Positions 9,230-18,427 of a stretch of 64,000 nt of DNA are shown piece by piece (positions within the stretch are counted from its first letter, which is position 1; every line of letters starts with the position of its first letter). The stretch covers positions 1 through 64,000 of the forward strand of contig JACJXU010000004.1 in NCBI GenBank assembly GCA_020636475.1. The letters run 5' to 3'. The translations under genes and the position numbers were made by a program. The notes under the pieces were generated by a model. It did no database searches, had not been told where the DNA came from, and saw only the letters and a list, made by a program, of their open reading frames with translations. Origin of the DNA: Chitinophagales bacterium. GTDB lineage: Bacteria; Bacteroidota; Bacteroidia; Chitinophagales; UBA2359.

Positions 9230-10543
9230 CTACACTCGCTTTATTCTCGCGCCTAATTTTATAAGGCGTTGGTCTATGTCTTGGTAGCCTCTGTCTATTT
9301 GGTGGGCATTGCTGATAAGACTTGTCCCCTCTGCCGAAAGTGCTGCCATAAGCAAAGCTACTCCCGCACGAATATCAGGCGACGACATACTTATACCACG
9401 CAGAGCTTGCTGTCGGTTCAAACCAATCACTACGGCTCGGTGCGGGTCGCAGAGAATAATTTGCGCGCCCATATCTATGAGTTTATCCACAAAAAACAAA
9501 CGACTTTCAAACATTCGCTGGTGAATGAGTACACTACCATTGGCTTGCGTAGCTACTACCAATGCTACACTTAATAAATCGGGCGTAAAACGAGGCCAAG
9601 TGCCATCGGCGATGGTGAGAATAGAACCGTCAATGTAGCGTTGAATTTCGTACGATGCTTGTTTGGGGATGGTAATATCGTCTCCCTTTATTTCCAACTC
9701 AATTCCTAATTTTCTAAAAGTATCGGGAATAATGCCCAAATGCTGTACTGCCGTATTTTTAATGGTAATTTGCGACTGTGTAAGTGCTGCCAAACCAATA
9801 AAACTACCTACTTCTATCATATCGGGCAGGCAATTATGTGTAGTGCCGCCAAGTTGTTTTACGCCTTTGATGGTAAGCAAATTGGAGCCTATACCGGAAA
9901 TTTTTGCGCCCATGCGATTGAGCATATTGCACAACTGCTGCAAGTAAGGTTCGCAGGCAGCGTTGTAAATAGTAGTAGTGCCTTTTGCCATGGTAGCCGC
10001 CATAATAATATTGGCAGTTCCGGTTACAGAGGCTTCTTCGAGCAAAATATAACTTCCTTTGAGGCTGCTGGCATCTAAGGTAAATATTTGATTTGCCGCG
10101 TTGTAGTGAAAATTTACGCCCAATTTTTCAAATCCCAAAAGGTGGGTATCTATTCTTCGGCGACCAATTTTATCGCCGCCGGGTTTGGGAATATAGGCTT
10201 TGTGAAAACGCGCCAGCAAAGGACCCAAAAAAGTGAGCGAACCGCGAATACTACGGGCTTTTTCTAAGAATGTGGATGTTTGTAGTTTTTCTAAATCAAT
10301 ATTTTTTGCTTCAAAAACATAACTTCCTTCCTCAGATTGTGGTGTAACCTTCACGCCCAAATACGCAACCAAATCAATAAGATAATTTACATCTTTTATA
10401 TTGGGCAGATTATGAATACTTACGGGTTCGGAAGTGAGCAAGCAAGCGCAAATTACTTGCAGGGCTTCGTTTTTTGCACCTTGTGGTTGAATTTCGCCAC
10501 AAAGCTCATATCCGCCTTCTATTTCAAAAGCTCCTAAACTCAT
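9230..10543 (-). CDS. murA: UDP-N-acetylglucosamine 1-carboxyvinyltransferase
   Basis: First committed step of peptidoglycan synthesis: transfers enolpyruvate from PEP to UDP-GlcNAc in the cytoplasm. The sequence has the EPSP-synthase fold signature QGAKNEALQV with the substrate Lys-Asn pair at residues 23-25, the active-site loop near 120 and the C-terminal DIRAGVALLMAAL. At the position of E. coli Cys115 this protein has Asp124 (GGDKIGRRR), the replacement known to remove the fosfomycin alkylation target. It follows the DUF4290 gene after a 27-base gap and is probably in the same transcript. Confidence 0.95.
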   Translation of the reverse strand: MSLGAFEIEGGYELCGEIQPQGAKNEALQVICACLLTSEPVSIHNLPNIKDVNYLIDLVAYLGVKVTPQSEEGSYVFEAKNIDLEKLQTSTFLEKARSIRGSLTFLGPLLARFHKAYIPKPGGDKIGRRRIDTHLLGFEKLGVNFHYNAANQIFTLDASSLKGSYILLEEASVTGTANIIMAATMAKGTTTIYNAACEPYLQQLCNMLNRMGAKISGIGSNLLTIKGVKQLGGTTHNCLPDMIEVGSFIGLAALTQSQITIKNTAVQHLGIIPDTFRKLGIELEIKGDDITIPKQASYEIQRYIDGSILTIADGTWPRFTPDLLSVALVVATQANGSVLIHQRMFESRLFFVDKLIDMGAQIILCDPHRAVVIGLNRQQALRGISMSSPDIRAGVALLMAALSAEGTSLISNAHQIDRGYQDIDQRLIKLGARIKRV

Positions 10544-10570
10544 ACAGTATTTACTAAAACAGTGATGGTT

Positions 10571-11287
10571 TTATTTTCTTTTTTTGGGAGAAGATGAAGG
10601 TTTTGCTTTTCCATATCCGCCGCCGCCGCTTCTGGAAGATTTTCCACTGCGGTTCGAATTGCTTCCGCTGCTACTGGTTTTGCGACCAAATTTGCGTGCC
10701 GAAGCAGATTTTCTCGAAGTAGGTTTGTGGTCGCTCGGTGCATTTTTAATAGCACTTACTTTTATTTGTACATCGCGGTCTAAAGTGAGTTCTCCATTGG
10801 AAATATGGTACAAATCCTCGCGAATAGTATCGTCCGTTACACCTTCGGTGGAGCGGCTGTTGATAACCATTTTCATATACGAAGCAATTACTTCGATGTA
10901 GGCTTTTTTCTTTTCGGGGTCTTCCATTTCTATACAGCCGCGCACCATTTTTTCCACCAATTTTCCGTAATGGCGGAATTTGATATTCGTTTGTGGATAA
11001 GGCATTTGTATTTCTTTGTTTACCAAATCCTCGCGCGAAGGAATAAGATAAGGAGAATCGGCAACAAGTTTGAAATCGGACATTACAAACAAATGATCCC
11101 AAAGCATGTGTTTAAAGTCATCTACATTGCGCAAATGCGGGTTCATGTCGCCCATAATATTGATGATTTCCTGTACGGCAATATTACGCTTACGGTCGTC
11201 TTGTATTTTGGCTACAAGTTGTATCATTTTCTGAATATTGCGTCCGTATTCGCGCAAAATAAGTTTATCTTTTGATTCGTATTGCAT
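10571..11287 (-). CDS. DUF4290 family protein with basic low-complexity tail
   Basis: Residues 1-175 match DUF4290, a Bacteroidota family of unknown function, with typical phrases YGRNIQKMIQ, INIMGDMNPHLRNVDDFKHM and MPYPQTNIKFRHYGKLVEKM. The last ~60 residues are a Ser/Gly/Lys/Arg-rich tail (SGSNSNRSGKSSRSGGGG, ends KKRK), suggesting nucleic-acid contact but not proving it. First gene of a probable operon with murA; a -7 box and a strong small hairpin lie in its upstream region. Confidence 0.8.
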   Translation of the reverse strand: MQYESKDKLILREYGRNIQKMIQLVAKIQDDRKRNIAVQEIINIMGDMNPHLRNVDDFKHMLWDHLFVMSDFKLVADSPYLIPSREDLVNKEIQMPYPQTNIKFRHYGKLVEKMVRGCIEMEDPEKKKAYIEVIASYMKMVINSRSTEGVTDDTIREDLYHISNGELTLDRDVQIKVSAIKNAPSDHKPTSRKSASARKFGRKTSSSGSNSNRSGKSSRSGGGGYGKAKPSSSPKKRK

Positions 11288-11356
11288 TTTTAATTGGCTT
11301 ATTAGCGATTATTAATGTAAGAATTGCAGCACTATTTTGAGGGAAGTGTGAACAAA

Positions 11357-11372
11357 TAGCGCGCCTGCGCTA
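11357..11372 (-). other. GC-rich hairpin at the start of the DUF4290-murA leader
   Basis: TAGCGC-gcct (read on plus)-GCGCTA is a perfect 6-bp stem in an AT-rich gap. It lies just downstream (minus sense) of a -7 box, so it would be at the very 5' end of the DUF4290-murA transcript. It is not followed by a T run, which argues against a terminator for queA. Confidence 0.4.
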
Positions 11373-11374
11373 CA

Positions 11375-11382
11375 CAAAAGTA
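11375..11382 (-). promoter_or_regulatory. -7 box TACTTTTG for DUF4290-murA
   Basis: Exact TAnnTTTG on the minus strand, 87 bases upstream of the ATG at 11287 and directly before the hairpin at 11357-11372. Confidence 0.5.
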
Positions 11383-11427
11383 ATATTTTTTTATTAAAAA
11401 ACACTTTTTCACCTAATTTTCAGCGAA

Positions 11428-12474
11428 TTACAAAATCAACATCGCATCGCCGTAGCTATAAAACTGATATTGTTCCTTCACAGCTTCTTCGTAGGCTTTC
11501 ATAATAAGGTCGTAGCCACCAAATGCACAAACCATAATAATAAGGCTCGTTTTTGGCAAATGGAAATTTGTCACCATTGCATTGGCTATTTTAAACTCGT
11601 AGGGCGGATACACAAACAAATTTGTCCACGCATCGTCCGGTTTTAGCGCACCTAATGCCGACACCGACGACTCCAAACTGCGCATTGTAGTTGTACCTAC
11701 TGCACAAATCATATTGCCACCAGCTTTGGCTGTATTCACCTTGTCGGCAGCTTCGGGTGTAATGGAAAAAAACTCTGCGTCCATTTTGTGTTTCGACAAA
11801 TCCTCCACATCAATGGAGCGGAAAGTTCCCAAACCCACGTGCAAAGTCAGTTCTGCCATATCTACACCAATAAGTTCGAGGCGTTTTAGCACTTCGCGGC
11901 TAAAGTGAAGCCCTGCCGTTGGTGCAGCTACGGCTCCTATGTTTTTGGCATATATTGTCTGGTAGCGTTCTTTATCTTCTTCCGTAGGTGGACGTTTTAT
12001 GTATTTGGGTAACGGCGTATTGCCCAATACATTCAAGCGATGCTTAAATTCCTCGTCATCACCATCGAACAAAAACCGAATGGTTCGCCCGCGCGAAGTA
12101 GTGTTATCTACCACTTCGGCTACTAAATAATCATCGCCAAAATACAATTTGTTGCCCACTCTTATTTTACGTGCGGGGTCCACCATTACGTCCCACAGGC
12201 GTGTGCGTTCATTTAATTCGCGCAACATAAACACTTCTATTTTCGCGCCTGTTTTTTCTTTTCTTCCATAGAGTCGGGCAGGGAAAACTTTCGTATTGTT
12301 CACTACCAATAAGTCTCCTTCCTTAAAATAGCCTATAATATCTTTAAAAATTTTATGTTCTATGGTACCTTTTTTACGATCTACCACCATCAAACGCGAC
12401 TCATCGCGGTATTTTGCCGGATGTTGTGCAATTAACTCTTTAGGTAGTTCGTAGTTAAAATTAGATAATTTCAT
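11428..12474 (-). CDS. queA: S-adenosylmethionine:tRNA ribosyltransferase-isomerase
   Basis: Transfers and isomerises the ribosyl part of SAM onto preQ1 in tRNA, giving epoxyqueuosine. The 348-residue protein shows the QueA features: [20 protein letters not shown] at the N-terminus, [10 protein letters not shown], the [10 protein letters not shown] substrate loop, [10 protein letters not shown] and the C-terminal [10 protein letters not shown]. It stands alone; no other queuosine gene is in the window. The ATG at 12474 fits the family start. Confidence 0.95.
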   Translation of the reverse strand: MKLSNFNYELPKELIAQHPAKYRDESRLMVVDRKKGTIEHKIFKDIIGYFKEGDLLVVNNTKVFPARLYGRKEKTGAKIEVFMLRELNERTRLWDVMVDPARKIRVGNKLYFGDDYLVAEVVDNTTSRGRTIRFLFDGDDEEFKHRLNVLGNTPLPKYIKRPPTEEDKERYQTIYAKNIGAVAAPTAGLHFSREVLKRLELIGVDMAELTLHVGLGTFRSIDVEDLSKHKMDAEFFSITPEAADKVNTAKAGGNMICAVGTTTMRSLESSVSALGALKPDDAWTNLFVYPPYEFKIANAMVTNFHLPKTSLIIMVCAFGGYDLIMKAYEEAVKEQYQFYSYGDAMLIL

Positions 12475-12567
12475 TTTATATGTGAGTTTTATTTTAATTT
12501 TTGTATTGATACTTTAATGAAAGAATTTTACCAAAGCTTTCATTATTTTTCTTTTATTAAAAACAGA

Positions 12568-12575
12568 CAAAAGTA
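12568..12575 (-). promoter_or_regulatory. -7 box TACTTTTG for queA
   Basis: Minus-strand TAnnTTTG, 93 bases upstream of the queA ATG, in the 285-base divergent gap with glyS. Confidence 0.5.
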
Positions 12576-12707
12576 ATAATTTTAACTATAAGTTATTGAA
12601 ACAATAAAAAAGCCCACAATGTTTTTGTTCATTTTAAAAAATATACACTCTTTTAAATATTAAACCACAATAAATATAAAATAGCACAGCAACTTACAAT
12701 TATTCCT

Positions 12708-12715
12708 TACTTTTG
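12708..12715 (+). promoter_or_regulatory. -7 box TACTTTTG for glyS
   Basis: Plus-strand TAnnTTTG 44 bases upstream of the preferred glyS ATG at 12760. The rest of the queA-glyS gap (12475-12759) is AT-rich with no gene. Confidence 0.5.
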
Positions 12716-12759
12716 CAGCTTTATTATTGATTTTTGGTTGTTTAGAAAGAATTATTTTC

Positions 12760-14295
12760 ATGAAAAATACGGCAGATTATTTTAAGAACTTGATAGCACA
12801 TTGTAAAGAATACGGTTTTGTTTTTCCCTCCAGCGAAATTTATGATGGCCTAAGTGCCGTTTATGATTACGGACCTTATGGCGTAATGCTAAAAAACAAT
12901 CTGCGAGACTATTGGTGGCGCGCAATGGTACAAATGCACGAAAATATTGTGGGTATTGATGCTGCTATTTTTATGCACCCCAGTGTGTGGAAAGCTTCGG
13001 GACACGTAGATGCTTTTAACGACCCACTTATTGACAACAAGGATTCTAAAAAACGCTACCGTGCCGATGTACTTATTGAGGATTATGTAGCGAACAAAAT
13101 TGATGCGAAAATTGACAAAGAAATAGAAAAAGCCAAACAACGCTTCGGCGATACTTTCGACGAGCCTATGTTTGTAGCTACCAATGTACGCGTGCAGGAA
13201 TACAAGCAAAAAAAGGAAAATATTTTGACACGTTTTGCCCGCGCAATGAGTACTGGCGAACTGGCTGACTTGAAAAACCTTATTGATGAATTAGAAATCG
13301 CTTGCCCCGAAAGTGGTTCGCGCAACTGGACGGAAGTGCGCCAATTCAATTTGATGTTTGCTACACAAATGGGTGCTGTTGATGGAGACATTGTGTATTT
13401 GCGTCCCGAAACGGCGCAAGGTATTTTTGTAAACTTTTTGAACGTACTCAACACTTCTCGCCAAAAAATTCCTTTTGGTATTGCGCAAACCGGCAAGGCT
13501 TTCCGCAATGAAATAGTTGCCCGTCAGTTTATTTTCCGCATGCGCGAGTTCGAGCAAATGGAAATGCAGTTTTTTGTACGCCCCGGCGAAGAAATGAAGT
13601 GGTACGACTACTGGAAAAACAAACGTATGCTGTGGCACAAAGCTATTACGCCTGCCGAAAAATTGCGTTTCAAAGACCACGACAACCTCGCACACTACGC
13701 CAATGCAGCGGTAGATATTCAGTTTGAGTTTCCTTTTGGATTTAAAGAACTCGAAGGTATTCATTCGCGCACCGACTTTGACCTGAAAAGCCACCAAGAA
13801 CTTTCCAAAAAGAAATTGCAATACTTCGACCCCGAACTCGGCGAAAGCTATATTCCTTATGTGGTAGAAACTTCGGTGGGCTTAGACCGCTTGTTTCTCA
13901 CTTGCCTGAGCAATGCCTTTACCGAAGAAACCTTAGAAGATGGCAGTAGCCGCACTGTGCTGAAAATTCATCCTATTTTGGCTCCGATAAAAGTAGCCGT
14001 GCTGCCTTTGCTGAAAAACAAAGAAGAATTAACCGGCAAGGCGCGCGAAGTTTTTAATATGCTAAAAACAAACTTTATATGCCAATACGATGAAAAAGAT
14101 GCTATTGGCAAACGCTATCGCCGACAAGATGCTATTGGTACGCCTTACTGTATTACCATAGACTTTGATACCTTAGAAACCAATACCGTAACTTTGCGCG
14201 AGCGCGACTCTATGGGGCAAGTACGCATTGACATTAACGATATTGTAAACAATTTACACGACAAATTACACATCAGCAATTTATTGACTGATTAG
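12760..14295 (+). CDS. glyS: glycine--tRNA ligase, single-chain (GlyQS) type
   Basis: Class II aminoacyl-tRNA synthetase charging tRNA-Gly. Motif 1 region VFPSSEIYDGLSAVYDYGP, motif 2 FRNEIVARQFIFRMREFEQM and motif 3 region VVETSVGLDRLFL are visible, with the anticodon-binding domain after ~residue 410 (IKVAVLPLLKNKEEL). It is the homodimeric eukaryote/archaeal-like form used by Bacteroidota. I place the start at the ATG at 12760 (MKNTADYFKNL), which matches family N-termini; an upstream in-frame ATG at 12727 would add 11 unrelated residues. Confidence 0.95.
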   Translation: MKNTADYFKNLIAHCKEYGFVFPSSEIYDGLSAVYDYGPYGVMLKNNLRDYWWRAMVQMHENIVGIDAAIFMHPSVWKASGHVDAFNDPLIDNKDSKKRYRADVLIEDYVANKIDAKIDKEIEKAKQRFGDTFDEPMFVATNVRVQEYKQKKENILTRFARAMSTGELADLKNLIDELEIACPESGSRNWTEVRQFNLMFATQMGAVDGDIVYLRPETAQGIFVNFLNVLNTSRQKIPFGIAQTGKAFRNEIVARQFIFRMREFEQMEMQFFVRPGEEMKWYDYWKNKRMLWHKAITPAEKLRFKDHDNLAHYANAAVDIQFEFPFGFKELEGIHSRTDFDLKSHQELSKKKLQYFDPELGESYIPYVVETSVGLDRLFLTCLSNAFTEETLEDGSSRTVLKIHPILAPIKVAVLPLLKNKEELTGKAREVFNMLKTNFICQYDEKDAIGKRYRRQDAIGTPYCITIDFDTLETNTVTLRERDSMGQVRIDINDIVNNLHDKLHISNLLTD

Positions 14296-14342
14296 GTGAT
14301 TGGTCTTATTCAAAATTTTTCTTTCTCATAAAAACAACAAGC

Positions 14343-15746
14343 ATGCAATACGATGTAAGTGTAATAGGCGCAGGACCCGGCGGATATGTTGCCGCTATTC
14401 GTGCCGCACAGTTAGGATTTAAAACCGCTATTATAGAACGCTACCCTACCCTTGGCGGCACTTGCTTGAATGTGGGCTGTATTCCTTCCAAAGCGCTATT
14501 AGACTCCAGCGAACATTTTTTCAATGCCCAAAAACATTTTACAGCACACGGTATTGAGATAAAAAATTTGCAGCTAAATTTTCCGCAAATGATTGCCCGC
14601 AAGCAAAAAGTAGTAGATGAAAATGTAAGCGGTATTGCTTTTTTGATGAAAAAAAATAAAATTGACGTTTATCACGGTCACGGTTCGTTTGTAGATAAAA
14701 ACACGATTTCCATCAAAAAAGACGATGGCGAAACGGTGCAAATTCAAAGCAAAAATGTCATTATTGCCACTGGCTCAAAACCTGCGTCATTGCCTTTTAT
14801 CGAAATAGACAAAAAACGCATCATCACTTCTACCGAAGCACTTAGCCTTGACAAATTGCCCAAATCTATGATTGTAATTGGCGGCGGCGTTATTGGTTTG
14901 GAACTCGGCTCTGTGTATGCGCGCTTAGGAACAAAAGTGAGCGTAGTAGAATATTTTGACACGCTTATTCCGGCTATGGATCATTCGCTGGGCAAAGAAA
15001 TTCAGAAAGTGTTGCAAAAAGAACTCGGCATGGAGTTTTTGATGAAAACCAAAGTTACTGCCGTAAAAGCCACTGCCAAAAAGGTAAATGTAGAAGCCCA
15101 AAATGCCGAAGGCAAAACAGTTTCCTTAGATGCCGAATATTGCTTGGTTGCCGTAGGACGCAAACCTTATACAGAAGGCTTAGGTCTTGAAAATATTGGT
15201 CTTACTCCCAATGCCAAAGGGCAAATTCCGGTAAATGAGCATTTGGAAACTACCGTAAGCGGCATTTTTGCCATTGGCGATGTAATAGAAGGTGCTATGC
15301 TGGCACACAAAGCCGAAGAGGAGGGAATTTTAGTTACAGAATACCTTGCCGGACAAAAACCGCACATCAATTATTTGCTCATTCCCAATGTGGTATATAC
15401 TTGGCCAGAAGTAGCTGCCGTAGGTTATACCGAAAGCCAACTGAAAGAACAAAATCGTGCTTACAAAATAGGTAATTTTCCTTTTAAAGCCAGTGGTCGT
15501 GCGCGTGCAAGTATGGACACTGCGGGTTTTATTAAAGTATTGGCAGATGCCCAAACCGACGAGATTTTGGGCGTGCATATGATTGGTCCGCGCGTGGCAG
15601 ATATTATTGCCGAAGCAGTAGTGGCAATGGAGTTTCGCGCCAGTGCCGAAGATATTGGGCGCACTTGCCACGCGCACCCTACTTATAGCGAAGCATTTAA
15701 AGAGGCTTGCTTGGCTGCCAGTGCCAACAGAGCGATTCATATATAA
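14343..15746 (+). CDS. lpdA: dihydrolipoyl dehydrogenase
   Basis: E3 flavoprotein of 2-oxoacid dehydrogenase complexes, re-oxidising dihydrolipoamide with NAD+. FAD fold VSVIGAGPGGYVAAIRA at residues 5-21; redox disulfide GGTCLNVGCIPSK with Cys41 and Cys46; NAD fold IVIGGGVIGLELGSVYARLG near 180; FAD contact AIGDVIEG near 310; C-terminal active-site HAHPTYSEAF (His-Glu). The length of 467 residues is normal. No E1 or E2 genes are adjacent; the next gene starts 15 bases later and may be co-transcribed. Confidence 0.95.
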   Translation: MQYDVSVIGAGPGGYVAAIRAAQLGFKTAIIERYPTLGGTCLNVGCIPSKALLDSSEHFFNAQKHFTAHGIEIKNLQLNFPQMIARKQKVVDENVSGIAFLMKKNKIDVYHGHGSFVDKNTISIKKDDGETVQIQSKNVIIATGSKPASLPFIEIDKKRIITSTEALSLDKLPKSMIVIGGGVIGLELGSVYARLGTKVSVVEYFDTLIPAMDHSLGKEIQKVLQKELGMEFLMKTKVTAVKATAKKVNVEAQNAEGKTVSLDAEYCLVAVGRKPYTEGLGLENIGLTPNAKGQIPVNEHLETTVSGIFAIGDVIEGAMLAHKAEEEGILVTEYLAGQKPHINYLLIPNVVYTWPEVAAVGYTESQLKEQNRAYKIGNFPFKASGRARASMDTAGFIKVLADAQTDEILGVHMIGPRVADIIAEAVVAMEFRASAEDIGRTCHAHPTYSEAFKEACLAASANRAIHI

Positions 15747-15761
15747 AAAACGAAGATTTTT

Positions 15762-16361
15762 ATGCCGAAAAATGCTTTGCTTATTTTTGTAAAAAATGCC
15801 GTAGCCGGAAAGGTAAAAACGCGTTTGGCACAAAGTATAGGTAACGAAGCAGCTTTGGAAATTTATTTGCAGTTGTTGGAAATTACGGCTTCGCAAACAA
15901 AATTGTTGGCGGCGGATAAATTAGTTTGGTACAGCGAAAAAATAACAGTTGGTGATGTTTTTGACGAAGCGTATTTTATGAAAAAAGTGCAAAATGGCAA
16001 CGATTTGGGCGAAAAAATGGAAAATGCCTTTGTACATGCATTTGCCGAAGGCTACGAAAATGTAGTAATTGTTGGCAGCGACTGTGCCGAAATAAGTAAA
16101 AGTGTACTCGAAGAAGCTTTTGTACAGCTCGAAAAATATGATGTAGTGATGGGTCCGGCAGAAGATGGCGGCTATTATTTGTTGGGAATGAAAAAGAATT
16201 TGCCTTTTTTATTTAAAAATATTCCTTGGAGTACTTCCAAAGTTGCAGAAATTTCACAAAGGTTGCTGCGCCAAAATAGTGTTTCTTATACTTGCCTAAG
16301 TAGCTTGCCCGACATTGATACTTTAGAAGATTGGCAAAATTGGCTGCGGCAGCAATCTTAG
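15762..16361 (+). CDS. TIGR04282/DUF2064 glycosyltransferase
   Basis: Small GT-A fold nucleotidyl/glycosyltransferase (199 residues). The N-terminal KNALLIFVKNAVAGKVKTRL and the central IVGSDCAEISKSVLEEAF and VVMGPAEDGGYYLLG are typical of the TIGR04282 family, annotated as arsenosugar-biosynthesis related in some organisms. That role is not supported here, because no arsenic genes are nearby. It converges with the fur-family gene with 6 bases between the ends. Confidence 0.8.
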   Translation: MPKNALLIFVKNAVAGKVKTRLAQSIGNEAALEIYLQLLEITASQTKLLAADKLVWYSEKITVGDVFDEAYFMKKVQNGNDLGEKMENAFVHAFAEGYENVVIVGSDCAEISKSVLEEAFVQLEKYDVVMGPAEDGGYYLLGMKKNLPFLFKNIPWSTSKVAEISQRLLRQNSVSYTCLSSLPDIDTLEDWQNWLRQQS

Positions 16362-16367
16362 TTTTTG

Positions 16368-16853
16368 TTATTTTGCATCTTCCTTTTTACTGCGTTTTAT
16401 TTGGCAACTGCCGCAAATTCCGTACAAGTTCAGCGAGTGATGCGTAATTTTAAAATTGAGTATTTCTCCCACCATTGCTTGTATTTGCTGAATGCGCGGG
16501 TCACAAAATTCTACCACTTTTCTACAATCAATACATATAATGTGGTCGTGTTGCTTGTAACCGTATGATTTTTCGAACTGCGCTTGGTTTTTGCCAAACT
16601 GATGCTTGGTTACTAAATCGGAAGCCACCAAAAGTTCGAGCGTGTTGTAAACCGTAGCTCTGCTTATATTAAAGTTTCTGTTGCGCAAATGTACATACAA
16701 TTCTTCCGCATCAAAGTGGTCGCTGCGCAGGTATATTTCTTCTAAAATAGTGTATCGCTCCGAAGTGCGTCTTTGTCCGTTTTTTTCTAAGTAAGCTGTA
16801 AATAACTGCCGCACTTCTTGTAGTATATTTTTTTGTTTCTCGTTATCGCTCAT
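16368..16853 (-). CDS. Fur-family metal-responsive repressor
   Basis: 161 residues with an N-terminal winged helix (QRRTSERYTILEEIY..., DAEELYVHLRNRNFNISRATVYNTLELLV) and a C-terminal metal-binding dimerisation domain (HDHIICIDCRKVVEFCD, then GICGSC). The two CxxC pairs are the structural zinc site of Fur/PerR proteins. Whether it senses iron, zinc or peroxide cannot be told from these residues alone. It is divergent from an adenine methylase gene, with both -7 boxes in a 124-base gap. Confidence 0.85.
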   Translation of the reverse strand: MSDNEKQKNILQEVRQLFTAYLEKNGQRRTSERYTILEEIYLRSDHFDAEELYVHLRNRNFNISRATVYNTLELLVASDLVTKHQFGKNQAQFEKSYGYKQHDHIICIDCRKVVEFCDPRIQQIQAMVGEILNFKITHHSLNLYGICGSCQIKRSKKEDAK

Positions 16854-16924
16854 TTTTCGGCATTAATTTTAAATTTCGGTTTACTTTTGATTTTTCAACA
16901 ATGAAACTAATGTAAATGTTGTTA

Positions 16925-16932
16925 CAAACTTA
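16925..16932 (-). promoter_or_regulatory. -7 box TAAGTTTG for the fur-family gene
   Basis: Minus-strand TAnnTTTG, 71 bases upstream of the fur-family ATG. Confidence 0.4.
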
Positions 16933-16947
16933 CAAATAAACTATTGA

Positions 16948-16955
16948 TAATTTTG
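16948..16955 (+). promoter_or_regulatory. -7 box TAATTTTG for the adenine methylase gene
   Basis: Plus-strand TAnnTTTG 22 bases upstream of the ATG at 16978. Confidence 0.45.
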
Positions 16956-16977
16956 CGTAGCATTGTAGTGTGGTATT

Positions 16978-18057
16978 ATGAATTATATAGGCTCTAAAAA
17001 AAAACTTTCTTCTTTTATTATTGAAAATATTGATACGCTAAGTAATGGTATCTCCCAAAAGAATTATGCCGAAATTTTTGCCGGAACGGGTATTATTGCC
17101 CGAAAACTAAAGCCGCAAGCCGCTTCGGTAAGTGTAAACGATTTGGAATATTACAGCTATGTTTTGTTGCGGCATTATATTGGCAACTCTACCGTAGAAA
17201 ATGCTGATGCTTTGGTAGAAGAGCTGAATAGTTGTTTGCCCGTAAAAGGGTTTATTTTTGAAAATTATTGTTTTGGTGGCGGAGCCGAACGCAACTACTT
17301 CAGTGATGCCAACGGGCAAAAAATTGATGCCATAAGGCAAACTATTTCCAAATGGAAAACAAAACAAAGAATTAACGAAAATCAGTATTATTTTTTGCTG
17401 GCATGTCTTTTGCAAGCTGCCGACAAAGTGGCAAATACTGCTTCGGTGTATGGTGCTTTTCTGAAACATATAAAGAAATCTGCCCAACAAGAAATGACTT
17501 TAGTGCCGTTAAAAATTATTCCTTCAAAGGCTGATGTAGCGATTTTTTCGGAAGATGCCAACCAATTAATTCGTTGCATAGAAGGAGATATTTTGTACTT
17601 AGACCCACCCTATAATCACCGTCAGTATGGTGCTAATTATCACTTGCTTAACACAATTGCTTTGTACGACAATTTTTTACCCAAAGGAAAAACAGGTTTG
17701 CGCCCTTATACTGTTTCAAAATATTGTCAAAAAAATAAAGTTTCCGATATATTGAAAGATTTGCTATATTGCGCAAAATTTAAGTATATATTTTTGAGCT
17801 ATAACAATGAAGGTATATTATCGCTGGAAAACATAAAAACATTGATGCAAAATTTCGGAAAATATGATTGTATTACCCAAACTTATCAAAGATTTAAAGC
17901 CGATTCTTCCGACAATCGCCAACACAAAGCTGGCAGCACTACCGAATATTTGCATTTTTTAGAAAGTATTAATTTTATTTTTAAATTTATATTATTAATT
18001 TTTTTACATATAGAGTTACGAATTCACAACCCATTGGAAAAATGCTATGACATTTGA
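16978..18057 (+). CDS. D12-class N6-adenine DNA methyltransferase (orphan)
   Basis: Adenine-specific methyltransferase of the Dam/DpnM (MethyltransfD12) group: N-terminal MNYIGSKKKLSSFI, SAM-binding FAGTGIIARKL (residues ~35-45), catalytic LYLDPPYNHRQYG near 205 and the downstream FLSYNNEGIL. No restriction endonuclease gene is adjacent, so it is probably an orphan methylase or a relic of a restriction-modification system. The expected domain end is near STTEYLHFLESINF; the reading frame then runs on through a hydrophobic tail of ~27 residues and overlaps the next gene by 11 bases, suggesting the original stop was lost. Confidence 0.85.
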   Translation: MNYIGSKKKLSSFIIENIDTLSNGISQKNYAEIFAGTGIIARKLKPQAASVSVNDLEYYSYVLLRHYIGNSTVENADALVEELNSCLPVKGFIFENYCFGGGAERNYFSDANGQKIDAIRQTISKWKTKQRINENQYYFLLACLLQAADKVANTASVYGAFLKHIKKSAQQEMTLVPLKIIPSKADVAIFSEDANQLIRCIEGDILYLDPPYNHRQYGANYHLLNTIALYDNFLPKGKTGLRPYTVSKYCQKNKVSDILKDLLYCAKFKYIFLSYNNEGILSLENIKTLMQNFGKYDCITQTYQRFKADSSDNRQHKAGSTTEYLHFLESINFIFKFILLIFLHIELRIHNPLEKCYDI

Positions 18058-18427
18058 AACCAATATTGACCAACATACTGTCAAGTTTGATACATTTACG
18101 GAATTTGGTGGAAATGATTTGGCGGCTTCTCCCAAAAAAGTATTTTTGACAACACTTGCGGGCTGCACGGGAATGGATGTCGTTTCTATTTTACAAAAAA
18201 TGAAAGTAGATTTTTCTTCTTTTAGCATTACTGCAAAAGCTGAAATAAGTGAAGAACACCCAAAAGTTTTTACAGAAATTACGCTTACTTATCAATTTCA
18301 ATCGGATATCGACAATTTAGACAAAATAAAAAAAGCTATTCAACTTTCTCAAAACAAATATTGCGGCATTTCCGCCATGCTCAAAAAAGTTTGTCCTATT
18401 TATTATTCTGTTGAAATATTGAGCTAA
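18047..18427 (+). CDS. OsmC family peroxiredoxin-like protein
   Basis: 126-residue OsmC/Ohr-fold protein. The segment LAASPKKVFLTTLAGCTGMD contains the single conserved Cys on the long helix; the second OsmC cysteine is at KYCGISAMLKKVCPI. OsmC proteins reduce organic hydroperoxides with thiols in the cytoplasm. It starts inside the end of the methylase gene. Its stop codon lies inside a 22-bp tandem duplication. Confidence 0.85.
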   Translation: MTFETNIDQHTVKFDTFTEFGGNDLAASPKKVFLTTLAGCTGMDVVSILQKMKVDFSSFSITAKAEISEEHPKVFTEITLTYQFQSDIDNLDKIKKAIQLSQNKYCGISAMLKKVCPIYYSVEILS

